From Luteimonas aquatica (GTDB taxonomy: Bacteria > Pseudomonadota > Gammaproteobacteria > Xanthomonadales > Xanthomonadaceae), in contig NZ_JALBFU010000004.1 in the NCBI RefSeq assembly GCF_022662575.1, forward strand, positions 1 to 64,000: a DNA stretch of 64,000 nt, in the 5' to 3' direction. The notes under the pieces are model-generated. The model worked only from the letters and a program-made list of their open reading frames with translations, was not told the origin of the DNA and made no database searches. The position numbers were made by a program, and so were the translations under genes. Position 1 is the first letter of the stretch. Every line of letters starts with the position of its first letter. Positions 56,346 to 64,000 of the stretch are shown here, one piece after another.

Positions 56346-56621
56346 ATGACCTTTCTGCGCAGCACGCTGGCCTCGCTCGTCGCCGCCCCCTTGCTCTGCC
56401 TCGGCCTGGCCACGCCGGCCTCGGCCGGCACCTGTCCCGCTATCGGCAAGACCTGGTACAGCAACTACAACTGCAACACCGCCGCCGGCGGCAGCCACCA
56501 GGCCTGCGACAAGTTCGTGGTGACCGGCCGAGACCCCACCCACGGGATTTACGCCGTGGCGCACTACAAGAACGGCTATTACCAGTGGTACAAGGTCTCG
56601 CAGACCATTCGCTACTGCTGA
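56346..56621 (+). CDS. Small secreted cysteine-containing protein
   Basis: 91 residues. AGGAG lies ahead of the ATG at 56346. Signal peptide MTFLRSTLASLVAAPLLCLGLATPASA, predicted cut after Ala27. The mature protein of about 64 residues has four cysteines (GTCPAIG, NYNCNTA, QACDKF, and the final Cys), compatible with two disulfides, and is rich in Tyr, Asn and Lys. Its base composition is less GC-biased than its neighbours. No family was recognised. It stands alone between gyrB (divergent) and recF, and its leader carries the element shared with the corA/mgtC leader. Confidence 0.68.
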   Translation: MTFLRSTLASLVAAPLLCLGLATPASAGTCPAIGKTWYSNYNCNTAAGGSHQACDKFVVTGRDPTHGIYAVAHYKNGYYQWYKVSQTIRYC

Positions 56622-56842
56622 TCGAGGCTGTTTTTGATCCCATGCGCGTTTCGCCGGTAGCGGCGGATCGCGAGCAAAGGGCCGGCCCCGGGTTCCGGGC
56701 ACCAGCCGTCTGAACCACTCGGTCCCGCCGGGATCGGGTGGTTTTTGCCTTCAGGCCTGCAAACCGGGTAATCCTGGCGCCGCGTTGATCGCGGACAGTC
56801 CTGCTGCGCGTGTCAGGGTGCCGGTGGCGGCTTCGGCCCGGA

Positions 56843-57958
56843 TCAGGCCGGCGGATCGCTATGCACGAGCCCTTGTTCCACGTGGAACCTTGCCAGGGCA
56901 AGGCCCAGATCGACCAGGGGCGCAGGCGGCTGCGTGCCCGTCACGATGACCTGCGCTCCACTGGTCGCCAACCGGTCCAGCAGACGGCGTTGATGGGCCT
57001 GATCCAGTTCGGACGCCAGATCGTCCAGCAGCAGCACCGGCCACTCGCCGCGCTGCGCCACGTAATGCTCCGCCTGGGCCAGCATGCAGCTCAGCGCGGT
57101 GAGCTTGGCCTGGCCCCGCGACAGGGTTTCCCCGTTCGGCAGGGCCGCATGGCGGACCCGCCAATCGGCACGATGCGGTCCGACCGAGGTATAGCCGGCG
57201 GCCAGATCCCGGTCGCGGGCCAGGAGCAGGGCATCGGCCAGGGACATGTCCTCGCGGCGCCAGCCGGGCAGGAAATCCAGGCTGGCCAAGCCAAGCGCCG
57301 GGGCCAGCGCCGCCGAGGCGGGTTGCAGGGCCTGCTGCAGCTGCTCCAGGTAGCGCTGGCGCTGGCGGGTCATCGGTTCGCCGGCCTCGGCCAGCTCGTG
57401 GTCCCAGGCATCGAGCTGCGCGTCCCCGGCCCGGTGCCGGGCCGAGCCGCCGCGCTGCTTGAGCAGGCTGTTGCGCTGCTTCAGCGCCCGGGCATAGCGC
57501 CGCCACGACGGCAGGAACTCGGGTTCCACGTGGAACAATCCCCAATCCAGGTAGCGCCGCCGCGGTTCGCCGCCGCCGCTGACCAGGGCATGGCTGCCGG
57601 GTTCGAAGGTCACCGCCGCCAGCGCCGCGCACAGCTCGCCCAGCTGCCCAACCGAGGCGCCGTCCAGGCGGCCCTCCCAGGCCTGCCCGCTATGGCGCAG
57701 GCCGACCTTGCGCGGCCGCGCGCCGGCGTCCTCCCACCACTCGGCATAGACCTCCAGCGCCGGCTCCCCGCTACGGATCAGGCCATCGCGGACCCGGCCG
57801 CGGAAGCTGCGGCCATAGGCCAGCAGGTGGATCGCCTCCAGCACACTGGTCTTGCCGGCGCCGTTGTCGCCTGTAATCAGGTTCAGGCCGGGCGCGGGCG
57901 CCAGCGAAACGTCGCCGAAGCGCCGCAGCCCGCGGATGTCGAGGCGGGTCAGGCGCAT
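56843..57958 (-). CDS. recF: DNA replication and repair protein RecF
   Basis: 371 residues. SMC-like ATPase that helps load RecA at gaps. Walker A GDNGAGKT at 30-37, LAYGRSFRGRVRDGLI, EPRRRYLDWGLFHVEPEFL, the signature ETLSRGQAKLTALSCMLAQAE and Walker B VLLLDDLASELD. The gene contains two copies of a parS-type palindrome, each coding for Phe-His-Val-Glu: one in GLFHVEPE and one in ARFHVEQG near the C-terminus. It lies in the standard gyrB-recF-dnaN-dnaA order, with a hairpin and a third palindrome in the gap to dnaN. Confidence 0.95.
   Translation of the reverse strand: MRLTRLDIRGLRRFGDVSLAPAPGLNLITGDNGAGKTSVLEAIHLLAYGRSFRGRVRDGLIRSGEPALEVYAEWWEDAGARPRKVGLRHSGQAWEGRLDGASVGQLGELCAALAAVTFEPGSHALVSGGGEPRRRYLDWGLFHVEPEFLPSWRRYARALKQRNSLLKQRGGSARHRAGDAQLDAWDHELAEAGEPMTRQRQRYLEQLQQALQPASAALAPALGLASLDFLPGWRREDMSLADALLLARDRDLAAGYTSVGPHRADWRVRHAALPNGETLSRGQAKLTALSCMLAQAEHYVAQRGEWPVLLLDDLASELDQAHQRRLLDRLATSGAQVIVTGTQPPAPLVDLGLALARFHVEQGLVHSDPPA
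56875..56888. other. parS-type site 1 (inside recF)
   Basis: GTTCCACGTGGAAC, a perfect palindrome equal to the core of the ParB-binding site known from Pseudomonas. It lies near the 3' end of recF and encodes FHVE. Confidence 0.75.
57523..57536. other. parS-type site 2 (inside recF)
   Basis: GTTCCACGTGGAAC again, 648 bases from site 1, coding FHVE in the middle of recF. Confidence 0.75.
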
Positions 57959-58049
57959 GGGGCGCGCAAGGGAGCAGGGCGCACGGCGGGCCGACGCGTG
58001 GCAGTGGGGGTGGGGTGCATGAGGGCCTCCATCCTAGCGGCATCCGCCG

Positions 58050-58079
58050 AAAACCAAGACGCCCGGAAACCCGGGCGTC
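58050..58079 (-). terminator. Intrinsic terminator downstream of dnaN
   Basis: GACGCCCGG (58058-58066) pairs with CCGGGCGTC (58071-58079), loop AAAC. On the minus strand the stem is followed by TTGGTTTT, a modest U-rich tail. It separates dnaN from recF. Confidence 0.65.
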
Positions 58080-58084
58080 GTTGA

Positions 58085-58100
58085 TGTTCCACGTGGAACA
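58085..58100. other. parS-type site 3 (dnaN-recF gap)
   Basis: TGTTCCACGTGGAACA, a perfect 16-bp palindrome and the fullest of the three matches. It lies 562 bases from site 2, between dnaN and its terminator. Confidence 0.82.
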
Positions 58101-58145
58101 TTCTTGCCGGATCCGGCCAGGCCGGATCCCGGGGCGGGGTGGCCA

Positions 58146-59246
58146 TCAGAGCCGCAGCGGCATCACCACATGGCGGCACTTCTCGCTCGCCGCCTCGCGC
58201 ACCAGGGCCGAGGAGTTGGCATCGCGCAGCATCAGCACCACGTGCTCGTCGCGCAGGGCGGTGAGGGCGTCCTGCAGGTAGTTAACGTTGAAGCCCACGG
58301 CCAGGCCGTCGACCTTGGTATCGGCCTCGACTTCTTCCTGCGCCTCTTCCTGCTCGGGGTTGTGCGCGTTGATCTTCAGCAGGCCCGGGGACACTTCCAG
58401 GCGTACGCCGCGGTACTTCTCGTTGGACAGGATCGCCACGCGCTGCAGCGCCGCGCGCAGCACCTCGCGCTCGATCCGCACCTCGCGGTCGGCGCCGATC
58501 GGGATCACCGCCTCGTAGTCGGGGAAGCGGCCGTCGATCAGCTTGCTGGTGAAGGTGACATCGTCGCGCTTGACGCGGATATGGCTGCGGCCCATCTCCA
58601 GCTCCAGCGAACGGTCGCCGCCCTCGAGCAGGCGCTGCAGTTCCTGCACGCCCTTGCGCGGCACGATGATCTGGCGCTTGGCCTGCACCGGCACGTCCAG
58701 CGCCGACTCGCACAGCGCCAGGCGATGACCGTCGGTGGCCACGCAGCGCAGGCGCTTGTCGCCCAGGTCGAACAGCAGGCCGTTGAGGTAGTAGCGCACG
58801 TCCTGCTGCGCCATCGCGAAGGCGGTGCGCTCGATGAGTTCCTTCAGCGCCGCCTCGGCGACCGAGACGCGCTCGGTGGCCTCGACCTCGTCCACCGACG
58901 GGAAGTCGTTGGCCGGCAGGCTGGCCAGGGTGAAGCGGCTGCGGCCGGCCTGCACCGTGATCTTGTCGCCGGCCTGCGACACCGTGACCTTGCTGCCGTC
59001 GGGCAGGGCGCGGACGATGTCGAACAGCTTGCGGGCCGGGATCGTGGTCTCCCCGTCCTTGGCGTCGTCGACCGCGCTGCGCGCGACCATTTCCACTTCC
59101 AGGTCGGTGCCGGTGAGCGAGAGCTGTCCGCCCTTCACCTGCACCAGCAGGTTGGCCAGGACGGGCAGGGTCTGACGCCGCTCGACGACGTTGACGACCT
59201 GGCCCAGGGGTTTCAAAAACACTTCGCGCTGCAGACTGAAACGCAT
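58146..59246 (-). CDS. dnaN: DNA polymerase III sliding clamp (beta subunit)
   Basis: 366 residues, the standard clamp length, three repeated domains. Blocks: MRFSLQREVFLKPLGQVVNVVERRQTLPVLANLLV, LTGTDLEVEM, YYLNGLLFDL, CVATDGHRLAL, SKLIDGRFPDYEAVIP, the clamp pocket GFNVNYLQDAL and the C-terminal signature HVVMPLRL. The start at 59246 (MRFSLQ) is the family start; a GTG/ATG eight codons upstream was not used. It follows the presumed origin and is transcribed away from it toward recF. Confidence 0.97.
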   Translation of the reverse strand: MRFSLQREVFLKPLGQVVNVVERRQTLPVLANLLVQVKGGQLSLTGTDLEVEMVARSAVDDAKDGETTIPARKLFDIVRALPDGSKVTVSQAGDKITVQAGRSRFTLASLPANDFPSVDEVEATERVSVAEAALKELIERTAFAMAQQDVRYYLNGLLFDLGDKRLRCVATDGHRLALCESALDVPVQAKRQIIVPRKGVQELQRLLEGGDRSLELEMGRSHIRVKRDDVTFTSKLIDGRFPDYEAVIPIGADREVRIEREVLRAALQRVAILSNEKYRGVRLEVSPGLLKINAHNPEQEEAQEEVEADTKVDGLAVGFNVNYLQDALTALRDEHVVLMLRDANSSALVREAASEKCRHVVMPLRL

Positions 59247-59261
59247 GCTTCTCAAGTCCCC

Positions 59262-59456
59262 TATGGCCATGCTCTAAGGATTGGATAAATACAAAAGCAG
59301 GTGGTGCTGGTGTCGCGAAAAGCCGTTGGTAACACAACTAACACATTGATTCTAAACGATATTTTCGGAAAACAGAGCCGTTGATAAACGCCGATCGGCT
59401 TCCGGACAAGTTGTGGATAACTTCGCGGGCGCCGGCGCGGGCGCCAGTTGTCCACA
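59262..59456. other. oriC: Presumed replication origin oriC (dnaN-dnaA gap)
   Basis: The 257-base gap between dnaN and dnaA is the most AT-rich stretch of this half of the window. A perfect DnaA box TTATCCACA lies on the minus strand at 59420-59412, and TTGTCCACA, one mismatch, on the plus strand at 59448-59456. Weaker TTGATAAAC and TTTATCCAA matches are at 59390 and 59286. An AT-rich segment around 59340-59370 is a possible unwinding site. In Xanthomonas the origin has been reported in this same gap, and three parS-type sites lie nearby. Confidence 0.7.
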
Positions 59457-59503
59457 GCTTGTCCCGGAGTGATACAGGCCTTCCGGCTGGCGTCCCCGCG
59501 CGC

Positions 59504-60850
59504 TCATTCGCTGAGCTTGCGGATCAGCTTGTCCCAGTCCTCGCGCAGCTTGCCGTCGGTCTCCAGCAGGGTCCGGATCTGGCGACAGGCGTGCAGGACG
59601 GTGGTGTGGTCGCGACCCGCGAAGGCGTCGCCGATCTCGGGCAGGCTGTGTTCGGTCAGCTCCTTCGCCAGCGCCATCGCCACCTGTCGGGGGCGGGCCA
59701 GCGAACGGGTCCGGCGCTTGGACAGCAAATCCTTGATCTGCAATCCGTAATAGTCTGCCACGACCTTCTGGATATTGGGGATGCCGATCGCCTGCTGCTG
59801 GGCGCGCAGTAGGTCGCGCAGCGTCTCCTGGGCGAACTCGGGGGTGATCGCGCGCCCGGTGAAGTTGGCGCGCGCGGCCAGCGTGTTGAGCGCGCCTTCC
59901 AGGTCGCGCACGTTGCTGCGCATCTTCTTGGCGAGCAGGAAGGCGACGTCCTCGGGGATCTCCGCGCCGCGCTCGCGCGCCTTGGACAGCACGATCTGCG
60001 CGCGCGTCTCGAAGTCCGGCGGATCGATCGCCACCGACAGGCCCCAGGCCAGGCGCGACTTCAGCCGCGGCTCCAGGCCCTCCACCTCTCTCGGATAGCG
60101 GTCGCAGGTCATGATGATCTGCTGCTTGCCGTCGAAGAGCGAGTTGAAGGTGTGGAAGAACTCCTCCTGGGTGCGGTCCTTGCCGGCGAAGAACTGGATG
60201 TCGTCGATCAGCAGCGCGTCGATCTGCTGGAACTGGCGCTTGAACTGGTCGGCCGACTTCTCCTGCAGCGCGCGGAAGAAGGCGCTGTAGAATTGTTCCG
60301 AACGCAGGTACAGCACGCGCGCGCCGGGGTTGATGCGGCGCATCTCGTTGCCGGCGGCGAACATCAGATGGGTCTTGCCCAGGCCGGTGCCGCCGTAGAG
60401 CAGCAGCGGATTGTGGGCGCGGTCGCCGGGCTTCTGCGCGGCCTGCCAGGCGGCGGCGCGGCCGAGCTGGTTGCTGCGGCCCTCGACGAAATTGTCGAAG
60501 CTGTAATGCTCGTCGAGATTGCCGGAAAACGCCTCGCCGCCGGCAACCTCGCGCAGCAGCGGCCGCGGGATCGCGGCCGGCGGCGCGCTCGCCGCGCGCG
60601 GCAGCGAGCCGATTTCGAGCGTGACTTCCGAGGACCCGGCGAAATGGTCGAGCAGTTCGCGGATGCGTGCGAGATAGCGCGTGCGCACCTCGTCGCGGAC
60701 GAAGGCGTTGGGCGCGTACAGCACCGTGGCGTCGTCGCGCCAGGTCGCCTGCAGCGGCTTGAGCCAGGTGTGCACGTCCTCGGCCGGAAACTCGGCCTCC
60801 AGGCGTTCCAGGCAGCGCGGCCAGGCGTCGGGGTGGGAAGTCAGACTCAT
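59504..60850 (-). CDS. dnaA: Chromosomal replication initiator protein DnaA
   Basis: 448 residues. Domain I ([26 protein letters not shown]), a short variable linker, the AAA+ domain with Walker A GGTGLGKT at 153-160, [29 protein letters not shown] (Walker B) and [14 protein letters not shown], and domain IV with the DNA-binding signature [15 protein letters not shown]. The ATG at 60850 (MSLTSH) is chosen because it gives the usual domain I start; the frame upstream to 60925 is derived from the repeat-rich leader. It binds the boxes in the gap directly downstream. Divergent from rpmH. Confidence 0.96.
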   Translation of the reverse strand: MSLTSHPDAWPRCLERLEAEFPAEDVHTWLKPLQATWRDDATVLYAPNAFVRDEVRTRYLARIRELLDHFAGSSEVTLEIGSLPRAASAPPAAIPRPLLREVAGGEAFSGNLDEHYSFDNFVEGRSNQLGRAAAWQAAQKPGDRAHNPLLLYGGTGLGKTHLMFAAGNEMRRINPGARVLYLRSEQFYSAFFRALQEKSADQFKRQFQQIDALLIDDIQFFAGKDRTQEEFFHTFNSLFDGKQQIIMTCDRYPREVEGLEPRLKSRLAWGLSVAIDPPDFETRAQIVLSKARERGAEIPEDVAFLLAKKMRSNVRDLEGALNTLAARANFTGRAITPEFAQETLRDLLRAQQQAIGIPNIQKVVADYYGLQIKDLLSKRRTRSLARPRQVAMALAKELTEHSLPEIGDAFAGRDHTTVLHACRQIRTLLETDGKLREDWDKLIRKLSE

Positions 60851-60862
60851 CAGAGACGGATT

Positions 60863-60945
60863 GATCGAAGCAGATTTGGAGCGAGCAGATCGGAGCGAAG
60901 CAGGCATCGCGCGGCGTCGTGGCACGCCGCGGCGGAGCGAAGCAG
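60863..60945. repeat. Short direct repeats upstream of dnaA
   Basis: Four related units sit in the dnaA leader: GATCGAAGCAGAT (60863-60875), GGAGCGAGCAGAT (60878-60890), and CGGAGCGAAGCAG at 60891-60903 and again at 60933-60945. Spacing is about 15, 14 and 42 bases. They could bind a regulator of dnaA or be transcript-level elements. The remaining part of the 354-base gap to rpmH (60946-61140) is GC-rich and shows nothing I could support. Confidence 0.6.
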
Positions 60946-61141
60946 ACTATCACCGGGGCAGGGACGGCGCACCTGCGCAGGACGGCGGAATCGCGGTGCC
61001 CGCGCGGCATCGCCGGACGCGATCCATGCGGCGGCGACGAATCTCGCGCCGCTGCGCCCGGCCGCATGCCGGGGCCGCCACCGGGCCCGGGAGGGCGATG
61101 CGCGGCCCGCGGCGCCCGCTTTCCCTTCGGACAGGGTCGGC

Positions 61142-61171
61142 TTGACGCTGCCGCCGGCGGCTCGCTAAAAT
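61142..61171 (+). promoter_or_regulatory. Promoter of rpmH-rnpA-yidC
   Basis: TTGACG (61142-61147), 18-base spacer, TAAAAT (61166-61171). A strong sigma-70 match, 34 bases before the rpmH start codon. Confidence 0.75.
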
Positions 61172-61204
61172 AGTCGGTCTTGCTCTCCGAATCTGGCTCC
61201 AGCC

Positions 61205-61345
61205 ATGGCCACCAAGCGCACCTACCAACCCAGCAACCTCAAGCGCAAGCGCGACCACGGCTTCCGTGCCCGCATGAAGACCGCCGACGGCCGCAAAGTG
61301 CTGGCCCGCCGCCGCGCCAAGGGCCGCAAGCGCCTGACTGCCTGA
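61205..61345 (+). CDS. rpmH: Ribosomal protein bL34
   Basis: 46 residues, the normal length, extremely basic: [20 protein letters not shown] at the start and a [14 protein letters not shown] end match bL34 in full. It is the usual first gene beside dnaA, divergent from it. A strong promoter precedes it, and rnpA follows 70 bases later, so the two share a transcript as in most bacteria. Confidence 0.97.
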   Translation: MATKRTYQPSNLKRKRDHGFRARMKTADGRKVLARRRAKGRKRLTA

Positions 61346-61415
61346 CGGCAGCTTCAGCGCCGGGCGCCGGCCTTCGCAGGCCACGGACGCCCCGGCTCCC
61401 GACAGTGTCGCTGAC

Positions 61416-61859
61416 ATGACCGCCGGCCTCCCGCCCCAGGCGCGGGTCCGCGCGCGCGCCGATTTCGACCGCATCTTCCAGCAAGGCCGCCGCACGGCCT
61501 CGCCGCTGTTCGCCCTGCACGTGTGCGAGGACGCGCAGCCGGCCCGGCTGGGACTGGCGGTCTCGCGCAAGGTCGATCCCCACGCCGTCGGCCGCAACCG
61601 CATCAAGCGCGTGCTGCGCGACACCTTCCGCCGGGTCCGTGCCCAGTTGCCGCCTGGCGGCTACGTGGTGGTAGCGCGTCCGCCCGCCGCGAAAAGCGAC
61701 AACCCGGCGCTGCGCGCCGCGCTGCTGCAGCTGTTGCGGCGCGCCGGCGCATTGCCCGCGTCGCCGGGCGGCGGCACAATTCCTCCCGCAGCCCCGTCTG
61801 CCGACTCCCCTTCCCGTCCTGCGTCGGATCCCTCCGACGGCCCAAGCCTGCCTGCCTGA
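61416..61859 (+). CDS. rnpA: Ribonuclease P protein component
   Basis: 147 residues. The basic RNA-binding protein of RNase P, which matures tRNA 5' ends. Start block RVRARADFDRIFQQGRR, then FALHV, RLGLAVSRKVDPHAVGRNRIKRVLRDTFR (the RNR signature in GRNRIKR) and YVVVARP. The C-terminal 40 residues are a Pro/Ser/Ala-rich extension beyond the usual 110-120 residues; it may be disordered. Its stop overlaps the yidC start (TGATG), so no yidD gene separates them. Confidence 0.95.
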   Translation: MTAGLPPQARVRARADFDRIFQQGRRTASPLFALHVCEDAQPARLGLAVSRKVDPHAVGRNRIKRVLRDTFRRVRAQLPPGGYVVVARPPAAKSDNPALRAALLQLLRRAGALPASPGGGTIPPAAPSADSPSRPASDPSDGPSLPA

Positions 61860-63577
61860 TGAATCCGACTCGTACCGTTTTGATCTTCGCCTGGCTGATG
61901 GTGGCCGTGTTGTTGTGGATGGAATGGGGCAAGGAGCGCAATGCGCCGCCGCCGCCGACCGCGCAGGCCGCCTCCGGCGCCGCGATCCCCTCGCTGGTGC
62001 CGGGCGAGGTCGCCTCGACGGTGCCCAGCGCCACGCCCGCCGTGCCCACGGCCGCGCCGACCGCCGCCGCCACGCCGGTCGCCCAGCCTTCGGCCGCCGC
62101 CGGCCCGCGCGTGACGATCACCACCGACGTGCTGCGCCTGCGCCTGGACGGCGGCAACATCTTCGACGCCGAACTGCTGCAGTACCCGCAAAGCCGCGAC
62201 GCCGGCAGCCCGCCGGTGAAGCTGTTCGACGAAACGCCCGCGCACTACTACGTCGCGCAGAGCGGCTGGATCGGCCAGAACGGCGCCACCGCGCCCAGCC
62301 ACGTCAGCGGCTTCGTGCCCGAACAGGCCGGCAATGCCGACATCAAGCTCGGCACCGGGCAGAGCGAGCTCTCGGTGCCCTTCGTGTGGAAGAGCGCCGA
62401 CGGCGTGACCATCCGCCGCGTGTGGACGGTCAAGCGCGGCAGCTACGTGATCGGGGTGCGCGACGAGGCCGTCAACGGCGGCGCCAAGCCCTGGCAGGGC
62501 TACATCTACCGCCAGCTGGCGCGCATTCCGCCGGAAGCCAAGAGCGGCATGACCAATCCGGAGTCGTACAGCTTCGCCGGCGCCAAGTGGTACAACACCC
62601 AGGGCGATTACGACGGCCGCCGCTACAAGGACTTCGTCGACGACGGCCCGCTGGACATCACCGTCACCGGCGGCTGGATCGCCTTGCTGCAGCACCACTT
62701 CTTCACCGCGTGGATCCCGCAGCACGACCAGGACTCGCGCTTCAGCCTGGTGCGCGAGGGCAGCGTGGACAGCATCCGCTCCACCGGTCCCGGCTTCGCG
62801 CTCAAGCCCGGCGAGAAGGGCGAAAGCCAGGCGCGGCTGTGGGTCGGGCCGAAGCTGGTCTCGCAGATCAACGCGCAGGGCGTGCCCGGCCTGAACCGCG
62901 CCGTCGACTACAGCCGCTTCACCATCTTCGCCACGCTCGGCCAGGGCCTGTTCTGGGTACTGGACAAGCTGCATGGCCTGTTCGGCAACTGGGGCTGGAC
63001 CATCATCGGCATGGTGCTGCTGCTCAAGCTGCTGCTGTTCCCGCTCTCGGCCGCGCAGTACAAGTCGGCGGCGAAGATGCGCAAGTTCCAGCCGCGCATG
63101 GCGCAGCTGAAGGAGCGCTACGGCGACGACAAGCAGAAGTTCCAGCTGGCGCTGATGGAGCTGTACAAGAAGGAGAAGATCAATCCGGTCGGCGGCTGCC
63201 TGCCGATCATCCCGCAGATGATCATCTTCATGGCCCTGTACTGGGTGCTGATGGAGTCGGTGGAGCTGCGCCAGGCGCCGTGGGCGCTGTGGATAAAGGA
63301 CCTGACCGCGCGCGATCCCTACTTCATCCTGCCGATCGTCAACATGGCGATCATGTGGACCACCCAGCGGCTCACGCCGGCGCCGGGCATGGACCCGATG
63401 CAGCAGAAGATGATGCAGACCATGCCGCTGGTCTTCGGCGTGATCCTGGCGTTCCTGCCGGCCGGCCTGGTGCTGTACCAGGTGGCCAACGGCGGCCTGG
63501 GCCTGCTGCAGCAGTGGTACATGCTGCGCAAGTACGCCGACAAGCCGGCCGGCGAGAAGGCGGCGGCCAAGTCCTGA
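61859..63577 (+). CDS. yidC: Membrane protein insertase YidC
   Basis: 572 residues, the long Gram-negative form. N-terminal helix (TVLIFAWLMVAVLLWMEWG), an Ala/Pro/Thr-rich linker, a large periplasmic domain of about 250 residues (TITTDVLRLRLDGGNIFDAELLQYP..YVIGVRDEAVNGG) and five C-terminal helices. The C-terminal region contains GNWGWTIIGMVLLLKLLLFPLSAAQYKSAAKMRKFQPRM, LMELYKKEKINPVGGCLP, and the end PLVFGVILAFLPAGLVLYQVANGGLGLLQQWYML. It inserts proteins into the inner membrane with or without Sec. The ATG at 61859 lies inside the rnpA stop. Confidence 0.96.
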   Translation: MNPTRTVLIFAWLMVAVLLWMEWGKERNAPPPPTAQAASGAAIPSLVPGEVASTVPSATPAVPTAAPTAAATPVAQPSAAAGPRVTITTDVLRLRLDGGNIFDAELLQYPQSRDAGSPPVKLFDETPAHYYVAQSGWIGQNGATAPSHVSGFVPEQAGNADIKLGTGQSELSVPFVWKSADGVTIRRVWTVKRGSYVIGVRDEAVNGGAKPWQGYIYRQLARIPPEAKSGMTNPESYSFAGAKWYNTQGDYDGRRYKDFVDDGPLDITVTGGWIALLQHHFFTAWIPQHDQDSRFSLVREGSVDSIRSTGPGFALKPGEKGESQARLWVGPKLVSQINAQGVPGLNRAVDYSRFTIFATLGQGLFWVLDKLHGLFGNWGWTIIGMVLLLKLLLFPLSAAQYKSAAKMRKFQPRMAQLKERYGDDKQKFQLALMELYKKEKINPVGGCLPIIPQMIIFMALYWVLMESVELRQAPWALWIKDLTARDPYFILPIVNMAIMWTTQRLTPAPGMDPMQQKMMQTMPLVFGVILAFLPAGLVLYQVANGGLGLLQQWYMLRKYADKPAGEKAAAKS

Positions 63578-63746
63578 GGCCGGGGTCCGTCGCCGCCCGG
63601 CGTGGTTCTCGCGCGGCCGGGGACACTGCCGTCGTTCCCGCGTCGTGTCGTCGACGCGGCCGAGATCGCGATCCCGTGGATTTGCGGCCGAAGCCGCGGT
63701 CGCGCCGCGCAAGGCACGGATGACCGGCCACGCGGCTGCTGAAACC

Positions 63747-63769
63747 CCTGCTTGCGCAGCAATGACGGG
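63747..63769. repeat. REP-like repeat, second copy
   Basis: A 23-base match (one mismatch) to 23809-23831, including TGCTTGCGCAG and AATGACGGG. Here the mismatch breaks one stem arm, so this copy is degenerate. It lies between yidC and the partial gene that follows. Confidence 0.55.
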
Positions 63770-63789
63770 GACGGGAGTTGCCCGGTCCG

Positions 63790-64000
63790 TCAGTCCGGGG
63801 TTTCCGCGGCGAGGTAGAGCGTGGCGCCGCTGCGGTCGCTCAGCAGCAGCTGCAGGCGCTCGGGCCCTGGATGCGCCTGCGCCTGGCGCAGATGCAGTTG
63901 CGCGTCTCCCGGCAACAGCAGCGGCCGCTTGAAGGCGACGTGCCAGCGCGGTTGCGGCGCGGCGATGCGCTCGACGGCGGCCAGGCAGCGTGCGAAGGAC
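63790..64000 (-). CDS. Partial gene, C-terminal end (possible MaoC-like dehydratase)
   Basis: The reading frame enters from the right edge and stops at 63790, giving 69 whole codons. The sequence RWHVAFKRPLLLPGDAQLHLRQ followed by LQLLLSDRSGATLYLAAETPD resembles the final strands of MaoC-like hot-dog-fold hydratases, where FKRPL.LPG is a common phrase. The start and most of the protein lie outside the window, so the family is tentative. It converges with yidC. Confidence 0.5.
   Translation of the reverse strand, partial: SFARCLAAVERIAAPQPRWHVAFKRPLLLPGDAQLHLRQAQAHPGPERLQLLLSDRSGATLYLAAETPD

Overview
The window is a GC-rich chromosomal segment from a gammaproteobacterium, most likely a member of the Xanthomonadales (Lysobacteraceae, Lysobacter/Luteimonas-like). 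This rests on gene content, not on a search: the order gyrB-recF-dnaN-(oriC)-dnaA-rpmH-rnpA-yidC, the multi-exbD TonB operon, the Lrp/phhA pair and the mla cluster all fit. No rRNA, tRNA, CRISPR array or insertion sequence was seen.

Layout. (1) 1-6806 is an accessory island with lower GC at its left end. It holds a truncated folE fragment, a Sel1-repeat protein, a frameshifted TonB-C-domain gene and a Sel1-type lipoprotein. These lie downstream of a 1524-residue secreted RHS/YD-repeat protein whose C-terminal tip looks exchanged and carries a His/Cys protease-like motif pair. (2) 7021-16514: a small conserved hypothetical and the overlapping recC-recB-recD operon. (3) 16644-19069: a promoter, a roughly 410-nt structured leader with an internal duplication, then a small membrane protein, a CorA-type and an MgtC-type gene. 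(4) 19246-23625: mlaF-E-D-C-B and mlaA, lipid transport for outer-membrane asymmetry. (5) 23876-34313: rmuC, a YajG-like lipoprotein, rlmI, a rhomboid protease, an SDR, a beta-barrel protein and three successive lipoprotein hydrolases. (6) 34320-43343: divergent lrp/phhA with a clear operator, two two-component systems, fbp, a 2OG-Fe(II) oxygenase and a radical SAM protein. (7) 43421-53489: cardiolipin synthase, pdxJ, the tonB-exbB-exbD-exbD operon with a third exbD, a TPR protein, an M48 protease, a beta-helix protein and a CPBP protease. (8) 53617-64000: the replication-origin region.

The origin region is the most information-dense part. Three copies of a parS-type palindrome lie within 1.2 kb, two of them inside recF. 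A perfect DnaA box and a one-mismatch box sit in the AT-rich dnaN-dnaA gap. A family of short direct repeats precedes dnaA, and a strong promoter drives rpmH-rnpA-yidC.

The least explained signals are a 12+8-base motif with fixed 10-base spacing, shared by the leader of the corA/mgtC operon and the leader of a small secreted four-cysteine protein 39 kb away; the internally duplicated leader itself; and the RHS toxin-like module with its tightly coupled lipoprotein. Gene functions are from recognition of families and motifs by eye; starts were set from ribosome binding sites, overlaps and signal peptides.
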